A DNA stretch of 7,212 nt from Proteobacteria bacterium UBA1858 (GCA_002338385.1 DDIE01000007.1:468-7679), one strand, 5' to 3'. Shown: positions 1 to 5,844, counted from the first letter of the stretch. Translations and numbers: made by a program. The notes: generated by a model not told the origin, from the sequence alone.

Positions 1-68
<68 letters not shown>

Positions 69-80
69 ACTTCTGCCAGT

Positions 81-120
81 CATGATAGCTAGATCTGATT
101 ATCCAGATTTGCCAATCATG
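81..120. repeat. Nested inverted repeat in the tRNA-Gly/tRNA-Thr spacer
   Basis: The 70-bp spacer between tRNA-Gly and tRNA-Thr contains CATGAT (81-86) paired with ATCATG (115-120), and inside it ATCTG (93-97) paired with CAGAT (104-108). In the precursor transcript this could fold into a two-part hairpin, which could help tRNA processing by nucleases. The stems are short and AT-rich, so it may be chance. Confidence 0.3.
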
Positions 121-138
121 CTAATTTCAGCATATAGT

Positions 139-212
<74 letters not shown>

Positions 213-234
213 ACACACGCTCATACTTTCTTGC

Positions 235-319
235 TGGTGGAGGGGGTAGGATTCGAACCTACGAAGGCATAGCCAGCAGATTTACAGTCTGCCCTCGTTG
301 ACCGCTTGAGTACCCCTCC
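235..319 (-). tRNA. tyrU: tRNA-Tyr(GUA)
   Basis: The minus-strand class II tRNA runs from 319 to 235, 85 nt, with the long variable arm expected of bacterial tRNA-Tyr. Acceptor GGAGGGG pairs with CCCCTCC, the anticodon loop is CTGTAAA (GTA, Tyr), the T loop is TTCGAAT and CCA is encoded. It is the first gene of the left tRNA run. In the common gammaproteobacterial order tRNA-Thr(UGU) lies directly upstream; here that gene is about 5.4 kb away at 5711-5786. Confidence 0.97.
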
Positions 320-335
320 ATGCACAAAGCCGGCT

Positions 336-365
336 ATTGTCAGTTAGATACGAGCTAGGTGTCAA
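336..365 (-). promoter_or_regulatory. Candidate promoter of the Tyr-Gly-Thr tRNA operon
   Basis: On the minus strand a perfect -35 TTGACA (365-360) is followed after 18 bp by GACAAT (341-336), which matches four of six -10 bases. The next bases, AGCCGGC, form a GC-rich discriminator of the kind seen at stable-RNA promoters under growth-rate or stringent control. Transcription would start about 10 nt before the tRNA-Tyr 5' end. Sequence match only. Confidence 0.5.
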
Positions 366-575
366 TATAAGACTGCGATTATCTAGCCAAAAAACCACCT
401 CACCCCCCAGATGGGGTATATAAACACAAAAACTCAGTTATAAAAACTGGTTTATTCTTAGCTAATTGATTGTTTATTCATCGATTATCATATATTTCAT
501 GATATTAGGGTTTTTTTAAGAATAATCTTTTATGATGAGCGGCCTCAATATCCTAATTAGCACCGAAAAAATCTT
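366..575. other. AT-rich divergent spacer upstream of ugd
   Basis: This is the leader between the tRNA promoter and ugd. Positions 421-540 hold 28 G or C in 120 bases (about 23%), far below the neighbouring genes, with a run of seven T at 511-517. Weak plus-strand promoter candidates are TTGATT (466-471) with TATATT (491-496) at 19 bp, and a lone -10-like TATGAT (531-536). Neither is convincing. No strong Shine-Dalgarno precedes ugd. A small GC-rich inverted repeat lies at 402-417. Such AT-rich leaders often bind nucleoid proteins of the H-NS/MvaT kind; that role is inference. Confidence 0.45.
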
Positions 576-1931
576 ATGAAAATTACCATCTATGGTTCAG
601 GCTATGTGGGTCTGGTGACGGGCGCCTGCCTTGCCCAGGTAGGCAATCAAGTATTATGCGTTGACATTGATGCCAACAAAATCGATATATTAAAGCAAGG
701 CGAAGTTCCGATTTATGAGCCTGGCCTAGATGAGATGATGAAACAGAATATTGCGGCTGGGCGAATTCAATTCACGCAGGATCCCGCCGCCGGAGTGGCG
801 CATGGTTTATTTCAGTTTATTGCTGTCGGCACGCCACCGGATGAAGATGGTTCTGCTGATTTGCGTCATGTGGTGACGGTAGCCAATACCATTGCTACCC
901 ACATGCAGGAGTACCGCATTGTGGTCACTAAATCGACTGTTCCCGTGGGCACCGCTGATTTAGTGCGCACAGAAATGAATAACAAACTCGCACAAATTAA
1001 TAAAACAATCGCTTTCGATGTTGTGTCCAATCCAGAGTTCCTCAAGGAGGGCGCCGCAATCGAGGACTTCATGAAACCCGACCGAGTGGTTGTGGGCACT
1101 GATAATGCCACCGCGAGTGAACACATGCGTGCGCTATATGCCCCCTTCAATCGCAGTCATGATCGCGTAAAAGTGATGGACATACGCTCGGCAGAACTGA
1201 CTAAATATGCCGCCAATGCCATGCTCGCGACCAAAATCAGTTTCATCAACGAGTTGGCCAATTTATCTGAGAAGGTGGGCGCAGATATTGAACAAGTGCG
1301 TCTGGGTATTGGTGCCGACCCGCGTATCGGCTATCACTTTATCTACCCCGGCTGCGGGTATGGTGGCTCGTGTTTCCCCAAGGACGTAACGGCATTGCAG
1401 CACATCGGGGCCAAAGTTGATTTTGAAACCACTTTAATTACGGCTGTTGATGAAGTGAATCAAAAACAGAAAGAAGTATTATTCAATAAAATTGACCAAC
1501 GTTTTGATGGCCAGCTGACGGGCAAAACATTTGCCTTATGGGGGCTATCATTCAAGCCGAATACGGATGATATGCGTGAAGCCTCAAGTCGCACACTGAT
1601 GGAGAAACTGTGGCAGGCCGGCGCCAAGGTGAGAGCCTATGACCCCGTGTCGCTGGAGGAATGTCAGCGTATTTATGGCCCGCGTGACGATCTGGAGTTA
1701 TGTACTAGCAGCAATGACACACTACTGGGCGCAGATGCACTGATTATTGTGACTGAGTGGACCGAGTTTCGTAGTCCCAATCTGGAATTAGTCAAAGCAT
1801 CATTGGCAGCGCCGATTATATTCGATGGTCGTAATCTATACGACCCAGATGATATTAAAGATCAGGGGATTGAGTATTACGCCATCGGCCGCGGTGATTC
1901 CATCCAAGCATTCAATCCCTCCAGCAACTAA
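576..1931 (+). CDS. ugd: UDP-glucose 6-dehydrogenase
   Basis: This cytoplasmic enzyme oxidises UDP-glucose to UDP-glucuronate with two NAD+, feeding capsule, exopolysaccharide and LPS sugar synthesis. The 451 residues match the usual family length. The N-terminal Rossmann fold opens with [10 protein letters not shown] (7-16), and YEPG (47-50), the TKSTVPVGT segment (118-126), NPEFLKEG (152-159) and KPDRVVVG (167-174) follow. The central domain has the Lys210/Asn214 region and GGSCFPKD (263-270) with catalytic Cys266 and Asp270. The C-terminal UDP-binding domain has [15 protein letters not shown] (322-336) and DGRN (417-420). All expected active-site motifs are present. The ATG at 576 fits the family N-terminus, although the Shine-Dalgarno is poor. 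No other polysaccharide gene lies in the window, so the pathway it serves cannot be named. It is divergent from the tRNA-Tyr operon and is followed after 5 nt by a small unknown gene. Confidence 0.97.
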   Translation: MKITIYGSGYVGLVTGACLAQVGNQVLCVDIDANKIDILKQGEVPIYEPGLDEMMKQNIAAGRIQFTQDPAAGVAHGLFQFIAVGTPPDEDGSADLRHVVTVANTIATHMQEYRIVVTKSTVPVGTADLVRTEMNNKLAQINKTIAFDVVSNPEFLKEGAAIEDFMKPDRVVVGTDNATASEHMRALYAPFNRSHDRVKVMDIRSAELTKYAANAMLATKISFINELANLSEKVGADIEQVRLGIGADPRIGYHFIYPGCGYGGSCFPKDVTALQHIGAKVDFETTLITAVDEVNQKQKEVLFNKIDQRFDGQLTGKTFALWGLSFKPNTDDMREASSRTLMEKLWQAGAKVRAYDPVSLEECQRIYGPRDDLELCTSSNDTLLGADALIIVTEWTEFRSPNLELVKASLAAPIIFDGRNLYDPDDIKDQGIEYYAIGRGDSIQAFNPSSN

Positions 1932-1936
1932 CGGCT

Positions 1937-2242
1937 ATGCTTAACCAACGCCGTAACATCACTGCTGTGCAGCCGCCCTTTATAATGACCGTGCCGAATG
2001 CAGATTGGCATCTGATCATCGCCATACAGACCGCTGGCACACATACTCTGACACTCAGCTGTGTGAAACAAGAACATGAGCAATGGGTTGAATATCAGCA
2101 ACAATTAGACGAGCAACCCTTTCATGTTGCCGAGGATATCTGGGAATTAAGTTACGGCGTGGAAATCATGACCCTCAACCATAGCAGCCTGGCAAACCAT
2201 CCCGCGACTGAGCTTTGGCGAGCATGGAAATCTCGCCCCTAG
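1937..2242 (+). CDS. Hypothetical protein, 101 aa, coupled to ugd
   Basis: I do not recognise this protein. It starts 5 nt after the ugd stop with no good Shine-Dalgarno, so translation would depend on ribosomes finishing ugd. It has no signal peptide, membrane segment or metal motif. It is rich in His, Gln and Trp, with a hydrophobic strand-like part (DWHLIIAIQTAGTHTLTLSC, 23-42) and a Trp-rich C-terminus (ELWRAWKSRP), which suggests a small cytoplasmic alpha/beta protein. An internal Met17 is a possible later start. Its stop lies 6 bp from the stop of the convergent lipoprotein gene. That it is coding rests on uninterrupted length and tight spacing; a role linked to UDP-glucuronate is only a guess from position. 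Confidence 0.6.
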   Translation: MLNQRRNITAVQPPFIMTVPNADWHLIIAIQTAGTHTLTLSCVKQEHEQWVEYQQQLDEQPFHVAEDIWELSYGVEIMTLNHSSLANHPATELWRAWKSRP

Positions 2243-2258
2243 GCCACGCTAGTTTTTT
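2217..2258 (+). terminator. Possible weak terminator at the convergent gene ends
   Basis: At the end of the 101-aa gene GGCGAG (2217-2222) can pair with CTCGCC (2232-2237) around a 9-nt loop. A second small stem, CTAG (2239-2242) with CTAG (2249-2252), is followed directly by six T (2253-2258). The strong stem is 15 nt from the T run and the near stem is only 4 bp, so this is at best a weak intrinsic terminator for the ugd transcript, overlapping the end of the opposing gene. Confidence 0.3.
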
Positions 2259-2956
2259 ACAAAATCAAAATGAAAGCCGTACAGTGAGTTGAGCACATCC
2301 ATCCTCAATCTATACGCTTGATCTAAATAGGCCAGCCCCTGGTAGTCGCCGCTGACAGAATCACATTGCGCAATCGATAGGTTGACATCGTAGACGTTAT
2401 AGTTCGGATTAATTACCGCGATGCTACCCTCATACACACACTCATCGGAGTCCACACCGGACCACTGACCAGCGACCATGGTCATGCTGATTGTCAAACC
2501 ATCGCGATCAATAAACTGCCAATCTCCCACTAACAAGGACAGATCAGAGGGCTGCTCATAGATAGGATTGTAGTCCATATTGAGCGCACCAACATCACCA
2601 CCACTCAAAGTTCTGAAATGGGATTCAATTCGATTAGGCTTGAGGTACCCCGTCAGACGCGCCGAATCAAAGGGTGCTCCATCAAGTGAGTACAGCATGT
2701 AATTAGCTAGATAAAAATCGTCATTTGCTTCCACACTGCCTGCGCATATCGCTTTAGCTTTGGAGCTGACGGCTGTGCTCCTTCCATTCACATGAATGGC
2801 ATGAAAGTCATAGGGTCCGCGACCATTGATATCAAAACTACCCTCCCAGATGCCATCAATAGCCTGCTTCGCTGGCCAGTCAGTTTTAACCGTGGCCTGC
2901 TCAATACTACTGCAGCCAGCCGTCACAAACACCACCACCAGACACCATGACTTCAT
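2249..2956 (-). CDS. Predicted lipoprotein with two related halves
   Basis: The N-terminus MKSWCLVVVFVTAGC carries a short signal peptide with lipobox VTAGC. Cys15 would be lipidated after signal peptidase II cleavage, and Ser follows it, so the Lol pathway would send it to the outer membrane. The mature 221 residues appear to hold two similar beta-rich segments: IWEGSFDINGRG.. (36-108, with Cys71) and DWQFIDRDGLTISM.. (145-211, with Cys173 and Cys198). Each begins with a Trp after a Gly or Asp and ends in a G-x-x-YL or GLAYL strand, so a lipocalin-like or repeated small beta-barrel fold is possible. I cannot name a family. The start is supported by AAGG 7 nt upstream and by a promoter candidate at 2991-3019. 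It converges on the ugd-linked gene with 6 bp between stops, so it is a single-gene unit. Confidence 0.8.
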   Translation of the reverse strand: MKSWCLVVVFVTAGCSSIEQATVKTDWPAKQAIDGIWEGSFDINGRGPYDFHAIHVNGRSTAVSSKAKAICAGSVEANDDFYLANYMLYSLDGAPFDSARLTGYLKPNRIESHFRTLSGGDVGALNMDYNPIYEQPSDLSLLVGDWQFIDRDGLTISMTMVAGQWSGVDSDECVYEGSIAVINPNYNVYDVNLSIAQCDSVSGDYQGLAYLDQAYRLRMDVLNSLYGFHFDFVKN

Positions 2957-2990
2957 GCGATTACCTTATTTATTTTATTATTACTGGGCG

Positions 2991-3019
2991 ATGATAAGGA
3001 GTTAAGGTGGCCAGCACAA
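2991..3019 (-). promoter_or_regulatory. Candidate promoter of the lipoprotein gene
   Basis: On the minus strand TTGTGC (3019-3014) and TATCAT (2996-2991) are separated by 17 bp. The -10 matches five of six bases, the -35 only three. A start near 2984 would leave a leader of about 28 nt that contains the AAGG ribosome binding site (2967-2964). Confidence 0.4.
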
Positions 3020-3108
3020 TGGTCTGCGTAGGCATCGAGCACTGCGATCGCTGGGCTTACCGCAAGCAGCTGAGAGACACTCTCCTATACAAACGGTGGG
3101 CACCGCAA

Positions 3109-3129
3109 GGCGTCAATTGGGCGTCAATT
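3109..3129. repeat. Tandem direct repeat GGCGTCAATT x2
   Basis: The 10-bp unit GGCGTCAATT occurs at 3109-3118 and again at 3120-3129, an 11-bp period, about one helical turn. A third partial copy, CGTCA, lies at 3141-3145. On the other strand each unit reads AATTGACG. Same-face repeats between two divergent genes are a common operator layout; no regulator can be named. Confidence 0.45.
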
Positions 3130-3178
3130 AACATTATATACGTCAGCGTTGTCGCGCGGTAAGCTTAGGCTGAAAATA

Positions 3179-3207
3179 TTGATCAATCGACTGACACTGT
3201 GAACAAT
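3179..3207 (+). promoter_or_regulatory. Candidate promoter of the DUF2878/DUF2470 genes
   Basis: TTGATC (3179-3184) and AACAAT (3202-3207), each four of six to consensus, are 17 bp apart. The -35 sits in a perfect 10-bp palindrome, ATTGATCAAT (3178-3187), that could be an operator half or chance. The predicted start near 3214 precedes a GGGGG ribosome-binding-like run (3223-3227). Confidence 0.35.
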
Positions 3208-3268
3208 TTTATGCGTTCGACTGGGGGCTAGTATTAATCACACAAAAATTTGGCGCTGGTTTCAGCCT

Positions 3269-3727
3269 GTGAGTTTTCAGGTTATCTGGCTGCTGGCAAT
3301 TCTCGGCGGCAACCAACTGTTGCCTCTGGTGATTATCATCCTGGCGTGTCACCTAGCACTCAGTCCAGAGCGCAGACAGGATTTACTCCTCTTACCACTG
3401 GCATTGCTTGGTTTCAGTATCGACTTAGTCATCATGCTGTGCGGTTTTTATAGCTTCGACGAATGGCCATATTGGTTATTCTTTCTGTGGTTCGCATTCG
3501 TGCAGAATTTCGGTCATAGTCTGCGCTTTCTGCGCAAACTTAACATCGTCTATACTATTCCGCTGGGTGCTGCAGGTGGTTGTTATGCGTATTGGGCCAG
3601 CTGGAAGCTGGGCGCTGTCGCTTGGCCACAGGGTGCAGTATCGACACTGATGCTGCTGGCAGCGCTGTGGGCATTTATTATTCCTGCACTCATCACCATG
3701 GATAAGCGCCTGCGCGTCAGACCATAG
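3269..3727 (+). CDS. DUF2878 family integral membrane protein
   Basis: This is a small polytopic inner-membrane protein of unknown function. From GTG 3269 it has 152 residues with about five or six hydrophobic segments (roughly 3-13, 16-31, 38-61, 68-83, 93-112, 121-144). Features that recall the DUF2878 family are the LHLWLSP-like CHLALSPERRQDLLLL (27-42), LLGFSIDLVIMLCG (46-59), the WLFFLWFAFVQNFGHSLRFL stretch (69-88) with conserved His83/Ser84, and a GAAGGCYAYWA hairpin (100-110). The first segment begins right at the GTG, which has no Shine-Dalgarno. The frame is open back to the stop at 3200 but has no ATG, GTG or TTG there; an ATT at 3233 lies 5 nt after GGGGG and would add 12 residues (INHTKIWRWFQP) that resemble the family's usual N-terminus. 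The family call is by remembered pattern and is fairly sure; the start is not. A DUF2470 gene follows after 54 bp. Confidence 0.8.
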   Translation: MSFQVIWLLAILGGNQLLPLVIIILACHLALSPERRQDLLLLPLALLGFSIDLVIMLCGFYSFDEWPYWLFFLWFAFVQNFGHSLRFLRKLNIVYTIPLGAAGGCYAYWASWKLGAVAWPQGAVSTLMLLAALWAFIIPALITMDKRLRVRP

Positions 3728-3781
3728 CGCTGTGGGTCACTGATCACTCAACTGAATGACATTCAACAACCCGAGATCAAC

Positions 3782-4057
3782 ATGGATAATCACTTCCCCT
3801 CTGAAATTGAGTCCACTATGGTGGAGCATATGAATACCGATCACCAGGATGCTATTGAAGATTATTGTCACTATCTATCCATTGACATCGCTAGGATTAA
3901 ACCATCGATCTCAGCCATTATGAAAGATGGTTTTGTGCTTAAGGTTGGTGATACGAGCTACAAACACAATTTTGATAGTTACTGTGAAACAGAAGCTTCA
4001 GTCCGCATGGCGTTGGTGGAGTTAGCAAAAAAAGCCCGACTGGCAAAACAAAGTTAA
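3782..4057 (+). CDS. Stand-alone DUF2470 domain protein (HugZ C-terminal-like)
   Basis: The 91 residues are one DUF2470 domain. The signature VEHMNTDHQDAIEDYCHYL (14-32, His16 and His21) matches the HMNxDHxDA motif found at the C-terminus of HugZ-type haem-utilisation proteins and of related plant chloroplast proteins. Here the FMN-binding-like split-barrel half is absent, so the protein is only the small helical/alpha-beta domain. In HugZ the domain helps bind haem, and histidines of this motif are candidates; whether this protein binds haem is inference. The C-terminus is a basic helix (LAKKARLAKQ, 81-90). The ATG at 3782 has a weak upstream GAGA. It lies 54 bp after the DUF2878 gene on the same strand and may be co-transcribed, and it converges on the DUF4149 gene with 56 bp between. 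Confidence 0.88.
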   Translation: MDNHFPSEIESTMVEHMNTDHQDAIEDYCHYLSIDIARIKPSISAIMKDGFVLKVGDTSYKHNFDSYCETEASVRMALVELAKKARLAKQS

Positions 4058-4113
4058 TTATTGCTCAGTCATGCCTGCACAATATTCGTCCGCGCGTGCG
4101 ACGCAGACGCTCG

Positions 4114-4503
4114 TTATGCGAGCAAGAACCAGAGCGCATTAGCAAGGAGTACGATCAGGGTCAGGCCGACACTCAAACTATGCAGTTTCTGGAAATCTTT
4201 ATCACGGCCAGTATCACGCGCCGCGTTAGTTGCCGGCACAATGCCATAACAAATGAACATAGCCACGATAGTAATCAGAGCAACCGCTGCAGGGACAAAT
4301 GAGCCGGCCACGAGTAACGCTGATACCATTAAAGCAATCCCTAGTATGAGCAGTGCAATAAAGAACTTAGGAAATATATGTCGCAGCACAGCACCGATAT
4401 CATCCGTGGACAAGAGTTTAAATAAAGATGGCGCAACAAGCGCAGTCTGAAACAGTATGACACCGCAGATAAGACCTGAGATAAGGTATTGTAGTGCTTC
4501 CAT
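4114..4503 (-). CDS. DUF4149 (TMEM205-like) membrane protein, 129 aa
   Basis: This is a predicted inner-membrane protein with four hydrophobic helices (about 5-28, 44-67, 69-90, 108-128). The pattern fits DUF4149/TMEM205-like proteins: a first helix ending in APSLFKLL (24-31), IFPKFF (43-48) before helix 2, a polar ATNAARDTGRDKDF loop, and FQKLHSLSV (104-112) leading into the last helix. Function is unknown. The frame stays open upstream to an ATG at 4686, but the start used here is the ATG at 4503: it has GGAGG (4513-4509) with 5-nt spacing, the first helix follows directly, and a promoter candidate lies at 4535-4563, inside the would-be extension. It converges on DUF2470 and diverges from the 160-aa gene, so it is probably transcribed alone. 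Confidence 0.82.
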   Translation of the reverse strand: MEALQYLISGLICGVILFQTALVAPSLFKLLSTDDIGAVLRHIFPKFFIALLILGIALMVSALLVAGSFVPAAVALITIVAMFICYGIVPATNAARDTGRDKDFQKLHSLSVGLTLIVLLANALWFLLA

Positions 4504-4534
4504 GAATTCCTCCATGCGATTTAACAGATCGCTC

Positions 4535-4563
4535 ATTAGACTCACAATTCTGCCGTGACTCAA
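4535..4563 (-). promoter_or_regulatory. Promoter and ribosome binding site of the DUF4149 gene
   Basis: On the minus strand TTGAGT (4563-4558) and TCTAAT (4540-4535) are exactly 17 bp apart; the -10 matches five of six bases and the -35 four. A start near 4528 gives a leader of about 25 nt that contains the strong GGAGG at 4513-4509. The promoter decides between the short and the long reading of the gene. Confidence 0.5.
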
Positions 4564-4738
4564 TAGCTTTAAATAATCGGTACTGCACTGACAGGTAGTC
4601 AGCCACAGTGTTGCGCTGGGAGATAGCAATCTGGCATGTCTCAGGCGGACTCGCTGTCGACGTGTACAACATTTACCTATGAGCATGCTGCAGGGCCCTA
4701 TCCACCATGGTTGTGTTCGGGTAAATTAAGGTTTTACT

Positions 4739-4766
4739 TTGAGCGCCTGAGCCAGCGCATCCTAAT
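4739..4766 (+). promoter_or_regulatory. Candidate promoter of the 160/62/69-aa gene set
   Basis: TTGAGC (4739-4744) and CCTAAT (4761-4766) are 16 bp apart, each four of six to consensus. Transcription would begin near 4773, only a few bases before the GTG at 4779. If both calls are right the mRNA would be nearly leaderless, which agrees with the lack of a Shine-Dalgarno there. Confidence 0.3.
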
Positions 4767-4778
4767 CGGACAACATAC

Positions 4779-5261
4779 GTGATAAATGAAGCCAAACCCG
4801 CTGCCAGTACCTTGCACAGTCTACGTGACAGGCATCTACAAACTTATGCGCTGTTTGATCAATCGGGGTTAGACCTATTTGAGTGTGCTGATGTATCACA
4901 TGACGTAATGGTTGCCGCGCGCCTAGTCAGCAGTCTTAAAAAGAATGATGCGCATATCCTGGTGTGTCTGAATAACGGCGAGGAGCTGCGCTACATGCTT
5001 GATCTCAACTCAAGATCATGTGTGCATCGGGGCACGTGGCGAGCAGTCAAACAGATTAAGGTTTTCCTGCACAATCACCTTTTGCTGACACTCCCTACCC
5101 GATCTGATGATCTGGATATTCATTTTTCAAAAACGACTGCCGCGATTATGCCATTGGGTAATTCGAGGCCTAATAATCGAGTCTGTGCGCACCATCTTTT
5201 TACCACGCTCAAGTCAGAAATTACGCTAGCATTGAGTCTAGTCCACCTTCAGGATGCCTAA
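4779..5261 (+). CDS. Unknown protein, 160 aa, first gene of a three-gene set
   Basis: I do not recognise this protein. It is soluble, without signal peptide or membrane segment. The N-terminal part (about 12-35) reads like a helix leading to the strand TYALFDQSGLDLFEC. An alternating middle region, HILVCLNNGEELRYMLDLNSRSC (59-81), looks like a beta hairpin, followed by a basic helix (WRAVKQIKVFLHNHLLL, 87-103). The C-terminal part has VCAHHL (135-140) and a final helix. Cysteines (36, 63, 81, 136) and His137/138 are scattered rather than in CxxC pairs. The GTG is the only usual start between the upstream stop at 4740 and Met44, and no Shine-Dalgarno precedes it. Its TAA overlaps the ATG of the next gene by one base, which points to coupled translation. 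Real coding is likely from length and this junction. Confidence 0.65.
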   Translation: MINEAKPAASTLHSLRDRHLQTYALFDQSGLDLFECADVSHDVMVAARLVSSLKKNDAHILVCLNNGEELRYMLDLNSRSCVHRGTWRAVKQIKVFLHNHLLLTLPTRSDDLDIHFSKTTAAIMPLGNSRPNNRVCAHHLFTTLKSEITLALSLVHLQDA

Positions 5262-5449
5262 TGTCTAATCAAGCCAAAAAATTTACCTGTAAACTATGCC
5301 GCACTCAGGTCAGTGAGCTGTATTGGTTCTTCAGTGATAAAGCCACATCCCAAACAACTCCTGTGGTCAGACTGCAGGGGTGCGCAACTTGCAAAGCTGA
5401 CTTGGAAATGTCACTTAAACACGTTAAAGACTCGGGTGATCCCTGGTAA
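5261..5449 (+). CDS. Small paired-CxxC zinc-ribbon-like protein, 62 aa
   Basis: The start ATG shares its A with the stop of the 160-aa gene (TAATG), a classic reinitiation junction. The protein has CKLC (10-13) and CATC (41-44) separated by 27 residues, the spacing of a small zinc ribbon or rubredoxin-type knuckle; four cysteines would hold one zinc ion. Between them is an aromatic stretch, YWFFSDKA (21-28), then a strand (VVRLQG) before the second knuckle. The C-terminus is a short charged helix. It could bind nucleic acid or a partner protein, or simply be a structural zinc protein. Function is unknown; the zinc assignment is inference from the motif. Confidence 0.7.
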   Translation: MSNQAKKFTCKLCRTQVSELYWFFSDKATSQTTPVVRLQGCATCKADLEMSLKHVKDSGDPW

Positions 5450-5479
5450 TAGCGCAATTACTAGTCAGCCTAATACAGC

Positions 5480-5689
5480 ATGAGCAAAACAATTTCTAAA
5501 GATAAACGCGCCTACTACCTAGGTGAACATGGACTCGATTTTTGTCGATCCTGCCGGCGTGTCACGCAGCTATACGAATTTGAGGGTCAGCTCATGTGTA
5601 GCGATTGTATTCTGGACGCGACGCCTGCAGATAATCAGACGGACAACGACAAGCAAACCAATGGTGAGGACTTCAACACGGACGCATAA
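5480..5689 (+). CDS. Second small paired-CxxC protein with acidic tail, 69 aa
   Basis: It lies 30 bp after the 62-aa gene on the same strand. It has CRSC (22-25) and CSDC (40-43), 14 residues apart, a compact zinc-knuckle layout with a basic RRVTQ turn after the first pair and a LYEFEGQLMC strand before the second, the usual form of small zinc ribbons. The last 25 residues are strongly acidic and polar (DNQTDNDKQTNGEDFNTDA) and probably disordered. It is not a close copy of the 62-aa protein: spacing and flanks differ. No clear Shine-Dalgarno precedes the ATG. Its stop is 21 bp from the encoded CCA of the convergent tRNA-Thr gene. Function is unknown. Confidence 0.68.
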   Translation: MSKTISKDKRAYYLGEHGLDFCRSCRRVTQLYEFEGQLMCSDCILDATPADNQTDNDKQTNGEDFNTDA

Positions 5690-5710
5690 ATGCTGTATCG
5701 AGTTCAGAAT

Positions 5711-5786
<76 letters not shown>

Positions 5787-5794
5787 TCTACAGA

Positions 5795-5837
5795 CTGTTT
5801 CAATAGCGCGGGCTGAACAGCCATAACTATTGAACAG
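5795..5837. repeat. Long imperfect palindrome in the tRNA-Thr leader
   Basis: CTGTTTCAATAG (5795-5806) pairs with CTATTGAACAG (5827-5837) over 11 bp with one bulged T, and inside it GGCT (5811-5814) pairs with AGCC (5819-5822) across a 4-nt loop. The structure starts 8 bp before the mature tRNA 5' end and lies downstream of the candidate promoter, so the precursor would carry it. No T run follows on either strand, so it does not look like a standard terminator. It may guide 5' processing or attenuate read-through from coaX. Confidence 0.5.
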
Positions 5838-5844
5838 GGCATGC

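Larger units (their letters stand above)
2957..3268. other. Divergent intergenic region between lipoprotein and DUF2878 genes
   Basis: No gene is convincing in this 312-bp stretch. It holds a minus-strand promoter candidate for the lipoprotein (2991-3019), a plus-strand promoter candidate for the DUF2878 gene (3179-3207), a tandem GGCGTCAATT repeat (3109-3129) and a consensus -10-like TATAAT on the minus strand (3138-3133) that lacks a matching -35. A 9-bp inverted repeat, GCTTACCGC (3054-3062) and GCGGTAAGC (3156-3164), flanks the repeat region. The small stem GAGAG/CTCTC lies at 3072-3084. Confidence 0.5.

Noticed and set aside
402..417. GC-rich inverted repeat ACCCC/GGGGT as a terminator
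   Set aside because: The plus side lacks a T run. On the minus side a run of T comes only after 7 further bases, and no gene would need to end there.
866..1150. Minus-strand open frame opposite ugd
   Set aside because: It lies wholly within the well-supported ugd frame and has no recognisable product or ribosome binding site.
3054..3164. 9-bp inverted repeat GCTTACCGC/GCGGTAAGC as ends of a small mobile element
   Set aside because: The enclosed 93 bp have no element-like features and no target-site duplication was seen; a 9-bp match in 300 bp is not rare.
4109..4123. GCTCG/CGAGC hairpin as a bidirectional terminator between DUF2470 and DUF4149
   Set aside because: The 5-bp stem covers the DUF4149 stop codon and no T run follows on either strand.
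4061..4450. Plus-strand small open frames opposite the DUF4149 gene
   Set aside because: They are antisense to a membrane protein with family motifs, and their Ser/Arg/Thr-rich translations are typical of shadow frames.
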